Shown here: positions 55,307-63,730 of the stretch, piece after piece
Layout of the letters: each line of letters begins with the position of its first letter
Position numbering within the stretch: position 1 is the stretch's first letter
Assembly (NCBI RefSeq): GCF_002940685.1
Contig: NZ_PNFP01000006.1
Coordinates: 345,498 to 409,497 of the forward strand
Direction of reading: 5' to 3'
DNA from: Ensifer adhaerens
GTDB lineage: Bacteria; Pseudomonadota; Alphaproteobacteria; Rhizobiales; Rhizobiaceae
Length of the DNA: 64,000 bases
The notes under the pieces: model-generated
What the model was told of the DNA's origin: nothing
The model's database searches: none
The model's input: only the letters and a program-made list of their open reading frames with translations
Position numbers and translations under genes: made by a program

Positions 55307-56193
55307 TCGAATTCCTCGACCTCAAGGCCTTTCTCGCCGTTCTCGACCTCGGTTCGTTCAACGAAGCCGCCCGCCAGCTCAATCTTTCACAACCTGCGCT
55401 TTCACGGCGGATCAAGGGTTTCGAGGAGTCGGTCGGGGCGCAGTTGATCGAACGCACGACCCGGCACGTGGCACCGACACAGGTCGGGCGCGAGCTTCTG
55501 CCGCTGGTGCGGCGCCTGGTCGACGAATTCGAGGAATCGATCCTGTCGATCAGCGATCTCGGTGGACGACACCGCGCCCAGGTGACCATCGCCTCGGTCC
55601 CGACCGCGGCCTTCTATTTTCTTCCCAGGGTTGTTCAGTCCTTCAACGACAAATTCCCGGGCATCCGCTTCCGCATCCTCGACCTCTCAGCCAATGAGGG
55701 GCTCGACGCGGTCGCCAATGGCGAGGTGGAATTCGGCATCAACATAACAGGGGCAGCACGCCCCGATCTCAGCTTCACGCCGCTTGTCGACGACCCCTTC
55801 GTGCTCGCCTGCCGCCGCGACCATCCGCTGGCGACCTCGAAGCAGCTGACCTGGGCCGACCTCACCGGCCACCCGCTGATCGGCGTCAGCAAGACCAGCG
55901 GCAACCGCGCCGTGCTCGACCGGGCGCTGACCACGGCCCAGGTGCAGCTCAACTGGTTCTACGAGGTCAACCACCTCTCCACATCGCTCGGCCTCGTCGA
56001 GGCGGGCCTCGGCATCTCCGTGATGCCGCGGCTGGCGACCCCCCAGGTTGAACACCCTGTCATCGCCACCGTGCCGCTCACCGCCCCCACCGTCAGCCGC
56101 ACCATCGGCCTCGTCGAACGCCGCGGCGGCAGACTGTCGCCAGCCGCGATCCGCTTTCGCGAGATGCTGGTGCAGGAGTGGACGACGTATTGA
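55294..56193 (+). CDS. LysR-family regulator of the tct/isomerase operon
   Basis: This 299-residue regulator has the N-terminal helix-turn-helix (about 5-65; GSFNEAARQLNLSQPALSRR) and a substrate-binding domain (about 90-295; AFYFLPRVVQSFNDKFPGIR). It is divergent from the isomerase-tctCBA operon, the usual arrangement for a co-inducer-dependent activator. The ATG at 55294 gives the standard family start; the longer frame from 55201 is not supported. No strong ribosome site is visible. Confidence 0.92.
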   Translation: MRNNFEFLDLKAFLAVLDLGSFNEAARQLNLSQPALSRRIKGFEESVGAQLIERTTRHVAPTQVGRELLPLVRRLVDEFEESILSISDLGGRHRAQVTIASVPTAAFYFLPRVVQSFNDKFPGIRFRILDLSANEGLDAVANGEVEFGINITGAARPDLSFTPLVDDPFVLACRRDHPLATSKQLTWADLTGHPLIGVSKTSGNRAVLDRALTTAQVQLNWFYEVNHLSTSLGLVEAGLGISVMPRLATPQVEHPVIATVPLTAPTVSRTIGLVERRGGRLSPAAIRFREMLVQEWTTY

Positions 56194-56235
56194 GGGGGTG
56201 GGCTGAGCACTAAAGTTCAGATCGCCCCACGCCGC

Positions 56236-56598
56236 CTACTTCAACGTGCGAACGCTATCTCCCGCTCGTTCAAACCGAACTGTCTGCACGTCAGTCGTCA
56301 CGACCAACTCATCACCGTCAAGTTTCCACGTCGTGCGATGGCTTTCCATGTTCTTGCCCGATTTGTTTCTCCAACTGAACGAGACGAGCTCACCGACGAC
56401 GCGGCAATCGTAGGTGTTGCCGGCGTCACTGCGGAGGCGGGTCCAGCCCGCTCCCGCATTGGAGGTGGTGGGCGGTGTTTCGAGAAAGAAGTAGGTCATG
56501 CCGCTTGCGACGCAAACGGCAGTGGGCGGCCAGGTCGGCGTTTGGGCCATGGCAGATGAAATAGGCAAAGTTAGTAGGGCAACGATTAGTCTTCGCAT
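56236..56598 (-). CDS. unknown small secreted protein
   Basis: This 120-residue protein has a signal peptide (about 1-18, ending AMA) and a beta-rich mature part with two Cys (TAVCVAS and YDCRV), which may form a disulfide. It ends in a repeated strand pattern (HRTTWKLDGDELVVTTDVQT, VRFERAGDS). I do not recognise a family. It is convergent with the LysR gene. Confidence 0.7.
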   Translation of the reverse strand: MRRLIVALLTLPISSAMAQTPTWPPTAVCVASGMTYFFLETPPTTSNAGAGWTRLRSDAGNTYDCRVVGELVSFSWRNKSGKNMESHRTTWKLDGDELVVTTDVQTVRFERAGDSVRTLK

Positions 56599-56951
56599 TC
56601 AGTGGCCTTCGTCGATGCTTGAGAGAATCCGTGGCACCAGGCTCTAGCAGTCAAAGTTGAACTATACGTTTCCCGGACCAGCTTCTGCTTGCATCAACAT
56701 ATGTCGCCTCGCGCCACTGGTCCGTGAAAAGAAGGTCTGAAGCCTTCGCCCTGTATCCTTAGCGGAAACCGCTTCATAGGCTTCCTGAGCATCGCGGAAG
56801 TCCTTTTCAGCAGCATGCAGAGCATGTTGCATGGACCTGCAGGAAACCGTTGAGAATCAAGGGAAACCAGTCACTACAGGACACAATACGAAATGCCGCA
56901 ACCACCGGAGCAAATCTCCGTCTAAAGCACTGATTATTTTCAGAAAATGAA
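56599..56951. other. intergenic gap before the tRNA fragment
   Basis: I see no believable gene, terminator or RNA in these 353 bases. They are probably the sequence that originally followed the tRNA-Phe gene in the host chromosome. Confidence 0.5.
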
Positions 56952-57001
56952 TGGTGCCCGGAGGCGGATTTGAACCACCGACACGCGGATTTTCAATCCG
57001 C
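56952..57001 (-). other. 3' half of tRNA-Phe(GAA): attachment-site remnant
   Basis: On the minus strand these 50 bases read as the anticodon arm (loop TTGAAAA, anticodon GAA), variable loop, T arm (GGTGGTTCAAATCCGCC) and the 3' acceptor strand ending CCA of a tRNA-Phe. The D arm and 5' acceptor strand are missing: beyond 57001 the sequence no longer fits a tRNA. This is what an element integrated in the 3' part of a tRNA gene leaves at its distal end, with the complete tRNA at the other end. Confidence 0.85.
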
Positions 57002-57108
57002 GACGAAGCGTGCGTTTTCAAACTTCTTGGTGAGCGCCTTTTGTCTAGAGGTGGACTTGGCGTCAATGGGTTATCGCCATTTTGTCTAGAAGCTGGCGGG
57101 GGGCATTC

Positions 57109-57378
57109 ATGAAAATCAAACACGCAAAGCCGGTGCGGCAGGAGCCGTCACCGGGAGGTTTCCGCACGCTTGCTCGGTTTGCGATCGAACCGGCGCCAGG
57201 CGTCCTTATCTTCGACTGCAGTCTTGTTCGCGCCCCTGACGGGCGTGTTCTGTTTTACGGGCCGCCGTCACGTAGCGGCGCGCAAATCCTAAGCCTGGCG
57301 CCAGAAGTACGGCGCGAAATCATCCAACTGACGACCGACGAGGTGGGTATTAATGTCGAGCAGCGCAGCGCAGCGTAA
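57109..57378 (+). CDS. unknown small protein, first island gene
   Basis: This 89-residue soluble protein has a basic N-terminus and a beta-rich middle (FAIEPAPGVLIFDCSLVRAP, DGRVLFYGPPSR). I choose the ATG at 57109 with a G-rich ribosome site rather than the open frame from 57082. It overlaps the RepA-like gene by 26 bases, so the two are translated together. No family recognised; a role with the ATPase is inferred from the overlap. Confidence 0.65.
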   Translation: MKIKHAKPVRQEPSPGGFRTLARFAIEPAPGVLIFDCSLVRAPDGRVLFYGPPSRSGAQILSLAPEVRREIIQLTTDEVGINVEQRSAA

Positions 57379-59230
57379 GCATGCTACACTACAGGAACAC
57401 TTCACCGCCGGCGACTTCGACGGCATCGCATCAGTCTACTACGGCATCTACGATCGCATTCTTGACTGGGAGCGCGCAAACCCGAACGTCGTCGTTGCCC
57501 CTGCCGCGGAAGATGGTAGCGGAGACTGGGAGCGGGCCGACCCAACCAACCTAGAGCAGCCATCAAGCGATTCCGGGCCTGCCGACATGACTGAGGCGCG
57601 CCGCTGGGCCATTCTCGTCGACAACATCGACGGCTGCGACGCCAACACCTCCATGCTACTTTGGCTGGATCCGGCAACGGGTCATCCGAGCATGGCGCAG
57701 ATCGCCGGCCCGGAAGTTGACGCCGAGATCGCAATGCGCATCATCGGCCGAGACATTGGTGCCGCGCCGCCCCCGAAAGAATACAAGCCGAGTCCCCTTG
57801 CGGAAAGCCTCACACGGCTAGCCGAGAAGATGAACCCGCCGCCTGCCGCGAACGACAACGAACCACCAACAGCGCGACCTGATGTGAAAGAGCGCCTCAT
57901 ACGGCTCCAGAAGGAACACGGTGGCGAGATCATCGGTGAGTCGATCTTCGGCGCTACCATTGACAGCAAAACCGGCCGCGTGTCCTTCGGCGCTGACGGT
58001 GTCGCTATTCTTCATACCTTAAAAGGATCTTGGGCGGTTCAGGAAACGCCGCAGTTGCGCGCTACTCCTTTCGCTCTTCGTAACTCGACCGCAATTCCGC
58101 AGCGCGAGTGGCTGCACGCTCTGCATTATATGAGGCGCTACCTCTCTGTGACAGTGGGCGCCGGTGGGGGCGGTAAGTCCGCACACGCCGTTTCGGAAGC
58201 TCTGGCGATGGTGACTGGTCGACCACTGCTTGACCCTGACGGGCCGCTCTGCAGGCCGCTCCGCGTTTGGTATGTGAACGCGGAGGATCCAGCCGACGAA
58301 ATCGAGCGCCGCTTCACCGCGGCCGCAATGCATTTCAACGTCACTGCCGAGCAGATTGGCGATCGGCTCTTTACCGACTCTGGCCGAGAACAAGAATTCG
58401 TCATCGTTCGCCAAGAGGGCCGCGACTTCAAGGTGCGCGAGCCCATGGTTGACGACATGCTCTCCGTAATCCGTGAGAACGCAATCGATGTTGTGATCGT
58501 AGATCCCTTCGTCTCAACGCACGAGGTGCCAGAGAACGACAACGGACTTATCCAACGCGTTGCCAAGGCGTGGCGACGGATCGCCGACGAGGGCAACTGC
58601 AGCGTCGAGCTCATTCACCACGTCACGAAGGGTAATCTCGAGATCACTGCAGATTCTGCTCGAGGTGGTGGTGCGCTTAAGGACGCGGCTCGGTCCGTCC
58701 GAACTATCAATGCAATGACGAAGGATGAAGGCGAGAGAGCGGGCCTTGAAGATGCGTGCGGCTATTTCCGCGTGGATTTCGGCAAGGTCAACATGGTGCC
58801 AGCATCGGCCGGAAGCAAATGGCGTCGGTTTGTTTCCGTGCCGCTGAATAACGGCAAGGGACTGACGAATAGGGGTGACGAAATCGGTGTCGTTGAATCT
58901 TGGTACTGGCCGTCGCGGGATATTGTCGCCAAGCGCGCTGCGGAAGAACGCGCGTCTCTTGTCGCCGACGTACCGACCGAAACGCTTGCTGGATTGAAGG
59001 CCAGACTTGGCGCTGGCGACTTTAAAGCGAGTGATCAGGCCAACAATTGGGCTGGGCAGCTGGTCGGGGAGTTCTTCGATTTGGATGTCCGAGACAAGGA
59101 CAGTAAGCGACAGGTGAAGGCAATGCTGGCCGCTTGGATCGACGCCGGCGAGTTGGAGATCGTCCAAATTCAGGACAGCTACCGACGCGTCTCACCGCAC
59201 ATCAAACCTGTTGCGGCACTACCGAAATGA
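57353..59230 (+). CDS. RepA-like AAA/RecA-fold replication ATPase
   Basis: This 625-residue protein has an N-terminal region of unknown fold (about 1-230), a RecA-type ATPase core (about 240-470) and a C-terminal helical, probably winged-helix tail. Walker A is GAGGGGKS (269-276), Walker B ends at Asp384 in VVIVDPF, and the sensor-like segment is LIHHVTKG. This is the layout of RepA-type hexameric helicases of plasmids, phages and satellites. GAGGTGGG precedes the ATG. An iteron-like array sits directly at its 3' end. It is very likely the element's replication initiator or helicase. Confidence 0.85.
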   Translation: MSSSAAQRKHATLQEHFTAGDFDGIASVYYGIYDRILDWERANPNVVVAPAAEDGSGDWERADPTNLEQPSSDSGPADMTEARRWAILVDNIDGCDANTSMLLWLDPATGHPSMAQIAGPEVDAEIAMRIIGRDIGAAPPPKEYKPSPLAESLTRLAEKMNPPPAANDNEPPTARPDVKERLIRLQKEHGGEIIGESIFGATIDSKTGRVSFGADGVAILHTLKGSWAVQETPQLRATPFALRNSTAIPQREWLHALHYMRRYLSVTVGAGGGGKSAHAVSEALAMVTGRPLLDPDGPLCRPLRVWYVNAEDPADEIERRFTAAAMHFNVTAEQIGDRLFTDSGREQEFVIVRQEGRDFKVREPMVDDMLSVIRENAIDVVIVDPFVSTHEVPENDNGLIQRVAKAWRRIADEGNCSVELIHHVTKGNLEITADSARGGGALKDAARSVRTINAMTKDEGERAGLEDACGYFRVDFGKVNMVPASAGSKWRRFVSVPLNNGKGLTNRGDEIGVVESWYWPSRDIVAKRAAEERASLVADVPTETLAGLKARLGAGDFKASDQANNWAGQLVGEFFDLDVRDKDSKRQVKAMLAAWIDAGELEIVQIQDSYRRVSPHIKPVAALPK

Positions 59231-59359
59231 GGTGCCGCAATACAGGTGCCGCAAGTCACACAAATACCTGCGGCACCACCCCCCAATCCCTTGTGGATGG
59301 GGGTGTGCCGCGGGTGTGTGTAAAGAAAATCGTGGTGCCGCAAAATTGAGGTGCCGCAA
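59211..59359. repeat. iteron-like GGTGCCGCAA array
   Basis: Direct copies of GGTGCCGCAA lie at 59231, 59245, 59334 and 59350. Inverted relatives are at 59211 (TTGCGGCAC) and about 59269 (TGCGGCACC), and a partial copy lies near 59305. The array spans the 3' end of the RepA-like gene and the gap to the next gene. Such arrays serve as replication-protein binding sites at origins, or as operators. Confidence 0.75.
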
Positions 59360-59367
59360 CCCCTGGA

Positions 59368-59910
59368 TCATTTCGCGAATGGATTACGAAGCCAACTTGC
59401 CGCGGTGTCTGCTGCCTTCTCTGGAGCCACCAATGCAAGCTGCTCCACCATCTTCTTGCCTTGCTCCTTCCAAAACCCGTCGGGAACTCGCGCGTATTCT
59501 ATGCAGGCTGCGAGAGTTTCCAGCCTATGGATCCAGCTAGGGACAACGACGGCCTTCCTCGCGGTGTTATTCTCATGCGGGTGACGCGGCCAGTTTGCGA
59601 ATAGAAAATCGTATCCACCGAAATTGCCGGCAAGGAATGTGAGAGTTTTCTCACGTAAAACGTCGTGTTTCCGAATGTTGTCCCAGCCGTCTTTTATTGC
59701 GTCCGTACACGTCTGCGGGTGGTAATCCGGACTGTCTGGAAGGTCGGAAACAAACCTCAGCCAATCGCGCCATTCGGCAAGCAAACTATCAAGTTCCGCG
59801 ACTACCCACCCCTTATTGGGATTGATCAACGCCAATGGCGCTCTTGGTACAAATTCCCGTCGCAAATTAGATCTCCACCCGCTTTGAAGTTGACGAGTAG
59901 TAGCCCACAA
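59368..59910 (-). CDS. unknown protein with no normal start, in frame behind a stop
   Basis: This is a frame of 180 codons with protein-like composition (Trp-rich; EWRDWLRFVSDLPDSPDYHP, DGWDNIRKHDVLREKTLTFL). No ATG or GTG with a ribosome site lies near its beginning; only a TTG at 59910. The frame stays open upstream to a TAA at 59974-59976, which is the stop of the GIY-YIG gene in the same frame. It may be the second half of one 340-codon gene broken by a stop, or be translated by reinitiation. No family recognised. Confidence 0.55.
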   Translation of the reverse strand: MWATTRQLQSGWRSNLRREFVPRAPLALINPNKGWVVAELDSLLAEWRDWLRFVSDLPDSPDYHPQTCTDAIKDGWDNIRKHDVLREKTLTFLAGNFGGYDFLFANWPRHPHENNTARKAVVVPSWIHRLETLAACIEYARVPDGFWKEQGKKMVEQLALVAPEKAADTAASWLRNPFAK

Positions 59911-59973
59911 GTTCCGGTAGAAAAAGCCTCCATCGCCACAGCCAGGAGACTTTTTCTTGCCGGCCGGCAGGCC

Positions 59974-60387
59974 TTAGCCGTACAGGGACGCGAGGCCAAA
60001 CAGACCAACACCCTGCTTGTTCAAGGGCGTCAGGTGACGATTGCGCAGGTCAGTCTCAACCGCGAAGCGATCCGCCTTCGTTTCTGCGAGCAAATGAACG
60101 TGGATTTCATTCGCACCCAAGATCATCGCGTATACGAGCTTGTCGCGAAGGTGCTCAGACATCCGGCGATGTGTGTCGCTGGTCTGTCCGACGTAGACTG
60201 GATCGCATGCCCCGTCGGCGTTACGGCGAACAAAAATGTAAACGGCGGAATCGAAGTCGGGCACACCGAAAAGGGGATACACCGTAGTGATCCACCAGTA
60301 CCCCGACGCCCCTTGCCACCAGTGAAATTGCGGAGGCGGAGGAGAGCTTTGCGCATTGATCAAAAGTCCGAGAAGGCCAGTGCTCAT
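59974..60387 (-). CDS. GIY-YIG-like domain protein
   Basis: This 137-residue protein has the core of a GIY-YIG fold. The segments are SAVYIFVRRNADG, then PVYVGQTSDTHRRMSEH with the catalytic-type Tyr/Arg/His, and a later helix with ETDLRNRHLTPLNKQ carrying the Glu. GIY-YIG proteins are nucleases of homing, repair and phage origin. AAGGAG lies seven bases before the ATG at 60387; the longer frame to 60456 is weaker. It points against the replication and head genes, like an independent cargo gene. Confidence 0.75.
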   Translation of the reverse strand: MSTGLLGLLINAQSSPPPPQFHWWQGASGYWWITTVYPLFGVPDFDSAVYIFVRRNADGACDPVYVGQTSDTHRRMSEHLRDKLVYAMILGANEIHVHLLAETKADRFAVETDLRNRHLTPLNKQGVGLFGLASLYG

Positions 60388-60741
60388 TACAAAACTCCTT
60401 TTGTCCGAATCGACCTCCCCGCAAACAAATCCTATCAGAACATTAGCGGAACTCAATAGTAGTCAATTTTGGCAAAGAGACACTATATATTGATCTATTG
60501 CTATCCACCGTTGACGAGGGCGCATCGCATCCCTCCTTCGATCGGCCGCCGTACCGGCGCCCCAAGAAATTTTGCTCGTCCGCAAAACTCGAAATCAGAG
60601 CGCAGATGCACACTTATTCCTATTTGTCAATATCAGACTTGACAAAATTGTAAAGCCGTCGTACCTTCAACCTGCAATCTCCACACAGGCCGCCGGCACG
60701 AGTCGGCAACAACTTCCTCTTTCCGAAAGGGTGCGACCTCT
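60388..60741. promoter_or_regulatory. divergent control region with TTGTCAA/TTGACAA palindrome
   Basis: This 354-base gap separates the minus-strand GIY-YIG unit from the plus-strand gene at 60742. Arms TTGTCAA (60624-60630) and TTGACAA (60639-60645) form an operator-like palindrome, and the second arm includes a TTGACA minus-35 hexamer. The left part is AT-rich. No ORF here looks real. Confidence 0.55.
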
Positions 60742-61632
60742 TTGGAACGACCGATCTATGACGTTGCGAATGACAACGCATCTTTAGACTACGCCACCCC
60801 GACTACCATCCCGGCCGACAAACGCGAGGCGCGCGAATGGCTTGCGGCGAAGATGGCTGCCACCGATGTCGCGGTGACAGTCCTTCCCGCAAAGGAAGCG
60901 CCCAAGCCGAAAGCATGGAAGCCAAGCAAGCGCAAACCAGCCAATGACAATCGCGAACTGGTCTCGTGGCCGCTGCTAGACAAGCTGAACCGAGACGGCC
61001 GGCACGAAGACGCTGAGCTCGTAGAGCACTACCGTGGCCTTGTCGCGCTGATGCAAGTCGAGCCGTTGCAGGGTCAGGATCCGACGAGAGCCGACGGCCT
61101 TGGTATTGAGGCCAGATCATCGATCGACGATGACGATGTCGACGAGGCGGCCGCGAAGGACTGGCCAGGGGAAAGAGTTCCCGGTGGGAACATTTCCTAC
61201 AAGGAAGAGCGCCAATTGGTGAAGGCGCCGGGTGTATCCAGCCAAGCCAGGCCGACCGACGAAACCACCGTCGTCGTCATGCGCTCTATGAACATGCGGT
61301 TCAATGATCGCACCCTGATAGCCCAGATAGACATGCGGGGCGTGCTTGAGCGTCTTCGAAGCGCAATGGGGCCGCTGGTCGCGCCGTTCGAGGATGCCGT
61401 GCTAGGAGGCATGAACTTCGGTCAGGTCGGCGAGGCTCGACACTTCAAGGGCAAGCAGGCCGAAGCTGTCGGCAAGGCATTGGTAATGACAGCCCTCGAT
61501 GCGGTGCGCGAAGAGTGGGCGGCTTTCCGAGCCGAACAGCGCCAGGCCGAAGAGCTAGCAGAGCGAAACGTCGAGCGGCGACGAACCGAGTTGATAGCAA
61601 GGCGCATCGCATATCTTAGGCGTGCCGCATAG
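60742..61632 (+). CDS. unknown island protein with NDN motifs
   Basis: This 296-residue soluble protein begins at a TTG with AAGGG upstream. The N-terminal half is low-complexity, with two AlaAsnAspAsn-type motifs (VANDN, PANDN) and a Lys/Pro-rich stretch. The C-terminal third is helical and strongly charged (EEWAAFRAEQRQAEELAERN, VERRRTELIARRIAYLRRA). I do not recognise a family. Its position before the head segment and helical tail are consistent with a DNA-binding, packaging or regulatory role, but none is shown. Confidence 0.65.
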   Translation: MERPIYDVANDNASLDYATPTTIPADKREAREWLAAKMAATDVAVTVLPAKEAPKPKAWKPSKRKPANDNRELVSWPLLDKLNRDGRHEDAELVEHYRGLVALMQVEPLQGQDPTRADGLGIEARSSIDDDDVDEAAAKDWPGERVPGGNISYKEERQLVKAPGVSSQARPTDETTVVVMRSMNMRFNDRTLIAQIDMRGVLERLRSAMGPLVAPFEDAVLGGMNFGQVGEARHFKGKQAEAVGKALVMTALDAVREEWAAFRAEQRQAEELAERNVERRRTELIARRIAYLRRAA

Positions 61633-61670
61633 GTGCACCCCAAACACCGCGCCACGGTAATGCAAGGATG

Positions 61671-61693
61671 GGAGCGCTTCGGCGCTCCTTTTT
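61671..61693 (+). terminator. intrinsic terminator
   Basis: Stem GGAGCGC / GCGCTCC with a stable TTCG tetraloop and TTTTT tail lies about 40 bases after the stop at 61632. Confidence 0.92.
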
Positions 61694-61824
61694 CGTTTCG
61701 GTCATGTCGCACCATGACCTTCGGCGCACCCTACCCCAACAAGGGATGCCGCCGAGAAATATGCCGTACCTCGGATGTACAGGGCGGCAACCCCATCCGG
61801 CTTCATCTCCATGTGCCGGACTTT

Positions 61825-61870
61825 AGGGCTGGAGCGCGAGTTGATGCGCGCTCTGGCCCTTTCTTTTTTT
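61825..61870 (+). terminator. second intrinsic terminator without an obvious gene before it
   Basis: Arms AGGGC...GAGCGCG and CGCGCTC...GCCCT with a small internal loop are followed by TTCTTTTTTT. It lies about 150 bases after the first terminator with no believable ORF between, so it may end a small RNA. Confidence 0.8.
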
Positions 61871-61911
61871 GACCATCACAAACGCAACTCTTAAAAATCA
61901 CAGGAGGCCAC

Positions 61912-62442
61912 GTGGCCAAAATGAACGCCGCCATCGCTGCGCTGGAGCGACGCGTTGGCTTTCCTCAATCGCGAGCACGACAAGTGGCGCGATCTCTTCA
62001 GGAGGCTGGCGCCTTGCCCCTTGGCGGCCCCGGCAAATCGCCTGAACTCAATCTCGACGACTTCGTCACTCTCGTCATTGCGCTCGCTGCCGACGTGCCG
62101 CTGCACCAGTCTGCCGACGCGGTGCGCACCTACCGAAACTTGACGCCTGGTGGCGCTGACGTGTCTCGCGCACCCGCCTCGGTCCCTCGGAATGCCGGCG
62201 AGGAGATCGATGCGATTTTCAGCCTGGCCGCCGACGGCAACAGTGATGTCCGAGGCATTAAGCTCGAATTCGTAGCCAACTGGCCGGAAGTCGCACTGCA
62301 CTGGCACGACGGGAGCGCCGGCCGATTCCGAGAGCGCGGCGCCATCGCGGCTCATTGGGGCGCGTCAGGCCATAGGCGCTCAACCAGTATCAACGTGGCC
62401 GCGCTCGCGGATGCCATCCAAGAAACTTTCACAGGAGCCTGA
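61912..62442 (+). CDS. unknown phage-type protein
   Basis: This 176-residue protein starts at a GTG preceded by a near-perfect AGGAGG. The N-terminal part (IAALERRVGFPQSRARQVAR, SLQEAGALP) resembles a helix-turn-helix and the C-terminal part is mixed. It could be a DNA-binding or packaging protein, but I do not recognise a family. It leads a tightly packed four-gene run ending in the prohead protease. Confidence 0.65.
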   Translation: MAKMNAAIAALERRVGFPQSRARQVARSLQEAGALPLGGPGKSPELNLDDFVTLVIALAADVPLHQSADAVRTYRNLTPGGADVSRAPASVPRNAGEEIDAIFSLAADGNSDVRGIKLEFVANWPEVALHWHDGSAGRFRERGAIAAHWGASGHRRSTSINVAALADAIQETFTGA

Positions 62443-62445
62443 CAA

Positions 62446-63024
62446 ATGGTTTTCAAGAAATCCTCGCCGGCCGCTGAGCCTTTCCGAGTGCCGAGCCTGG
62501 GCGAAGTCGACCAAGATTACCGAGAGATCGAGCAGAAGATCGCTGGCCTGCGCAACGACCAGTCGACAACGGCTCGGGAAATTGTCGAGCTAGAGCAAGA
62601 CTTGCGCGCGCGGCAAGCCCCATCGATGCGTTCCGGGGTCGCGGCTCTGCTCGGAGAAGTCGTCGACACCACCTTGGAACGGCGACCTGCGCGCCTGGCG
62701 GAACTCCGCAAGCACGCAGCAGATATCGAGGCCGCGGTTGAAATCCTTCAACGCCGTCTCGCGGATCGTCGCGGCATGGCAAGCGCCGCTGTTCGTGCTG
62801 CAGTCAAGGATGAGTACCGCCTTCGCGTAGCGGCAGTTGCTGAGGCGCTACTCCAAGCGAACGCCGCCCACGTGGCGCTCGTTGACATCGTCGACCAGCT
62901 CGATCGCGAAGACGTCTCTTGGACTGCCCTCGGCCCAATGCAGCCGAACTTCCTGGGAGACGCACGCGACGGTCATGTGCATCGCTACATCAGGGAAGCG
63001 AAGGAGCTTGGCTATGTCAACTAA
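62446..63024 (+). CDS. unknown coiled-coil phage-type protein
   Basis: This 192-residue protein is largely helical. A coiled-coil-like first half (DYREIEQKIAGLRNDQSTTA and REIVELEQDLRARQAPSM) and a second helical block (RLAELRKHAADIEAAVEILQ) precede a short C-terminal tail. It starts three bases after the previous stop. Scaffold-like or head-morphogenesis roles fit position and shape, but no family is recognised. Confidence 0.65.
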   Translation: MVFKKSSPAAEPFRVPSLGEVDQDYREIEQKIAGLRNDQSTTAREIVELEQDLRARQAPSMRSGVAALLGEVVDTTLERRPARLAELRKHAADIEAAVEILQRRLADRRGMASAAVRAAVKDEYRLRVAAVAEALLQANAAHVALVDIVDQLDREDVSWTALGPMQPNFLGDARDGHVHRYIREAKELGYVN

Positions 63025-63193
63025 TCGCGAAACGCGCGTGGAGCACGCAACCGAGCGCGGACGCCGCAAACCATCGCAACGTCTGGTGAAGCTACCAGGC
63101 GAGTCGCGCCACGCAGGGTCTACCGACAGCGCCGAGAACATAGCTCGCCGCATCCAGCTCGCCAAAGCTGAGAAGAGGGCAAGACGTGGCTAA
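63014..63193 (+). CDS. small basic protein
   Basis: This 59-residue Arg/Lys-rich protein has AAGGAG seven bases before its ATG. It overlaps the preceding gene by 11 bases and the protease gene by 8. Composition is strongly basic (about a quarter Arg/Lys), without signal or membrane segment. The ribosome site and overlaps argue for a real gene. No family recognised. Confidence 0.65.
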   Translation: MSTNRETRVEHATERGRRKPSQRLVKLPGESRHAGSTDSAENIARRIQLAKAEKRARRG

Positions 63194-63704
63194 GATCATC
63201 ACTGGCTATGCAGTGCGCTTTAACGATGAAACGGTGATCTCTGGTCTATTCCGGGAAAAGATCGCACCGCAAGCTTTCGACAAGAGTCTCCGCGAGCGGC
63301 CAGATGTGCTGGCCTTATACGGCCACGACCACAACCGAGTGCTCGGCAGGACGACTGCGCACACGCTCACGCTTCGACCTGATCGCATCGGGCTAGACTT
63401 CTCGCTAACACCTGATGAGACGACGCCCGATGGCCAGACGGCCATCGGCGTTGTGGGCCGGCAAGATGTACGTGGCTGCTCTTTTGGTTTCCGAGTGACC
63501 AAGGAAACTTGGGATGAGGGCGACTACGACGAGTTGCCACTGCGCATCGTCGAAGAGGCGGAACTCTACGAGGTGAGCATCGTTGCGACGCCTGCCTACC
63601 CAACAACCAGCGCCGAGCTGGTGCGCTCCGATCAGACCAAGGCCGCCGACAGCCGTCGTAGGGCCGAGGCTGCGATGAAGGCCAGAGGCATCGCCATCGG
63701 CTAA
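63186..63704 (+). CDS. HK97-family phage prohead protease
   Basis: This 172-residue protease of the HK97/U35 type matures the capsid. The start GTG gives MAKIITGYAVRFNDETVISG. The catalytic His lies in LALYGHDHNRVLGRT and the Ser in VRGCSFGFRV, followed by LYEVSIVATPAYPTTSAELV, the usual end of the domain. This is the only structural phage gene I can name in the window and dates the region as phage-derived. A major capsid gene is expected to the right, but the next gene is on the other strand. Confidence 0.92.
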   Translation: MAKIITGYAVRFNDETVISGLFREKIAPQAFDKSLRERPDVLALYGHDHNRVLGRTTAHTLTLRPDRIGLDFSLTPDETTPDGQTAIGVVGRQDVRGCSFGFRVTKETWDEGDYDELPLRIVEEAELYEVSIVATPAYPTTSAELVRSDQTKAADSRRRAEAAMKARGIAIG

Positions 63705-63730
63705 GGGACTAATGATGACCGTCGATACCA

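Noticed and set aside
56952..57001. A complete tRNA-Phe gene
   Set aside because: Only the anticodon arm, T arm and 3' end are present; the sequence beyond 57001 has no D arm or matching 5' acceptor strand.
59211..59359. CRISPR array
   Set aside because: The repeats are only about 10 bases, irregularly spaced and in both orientations, with no cas genes; an iteron or operator array fits better.
61633..61872. Plus-strand frame of 79 codons after the gene at 60742
   Set aside because: It runs through two intrinsic terminators and lacks a ribosome site.
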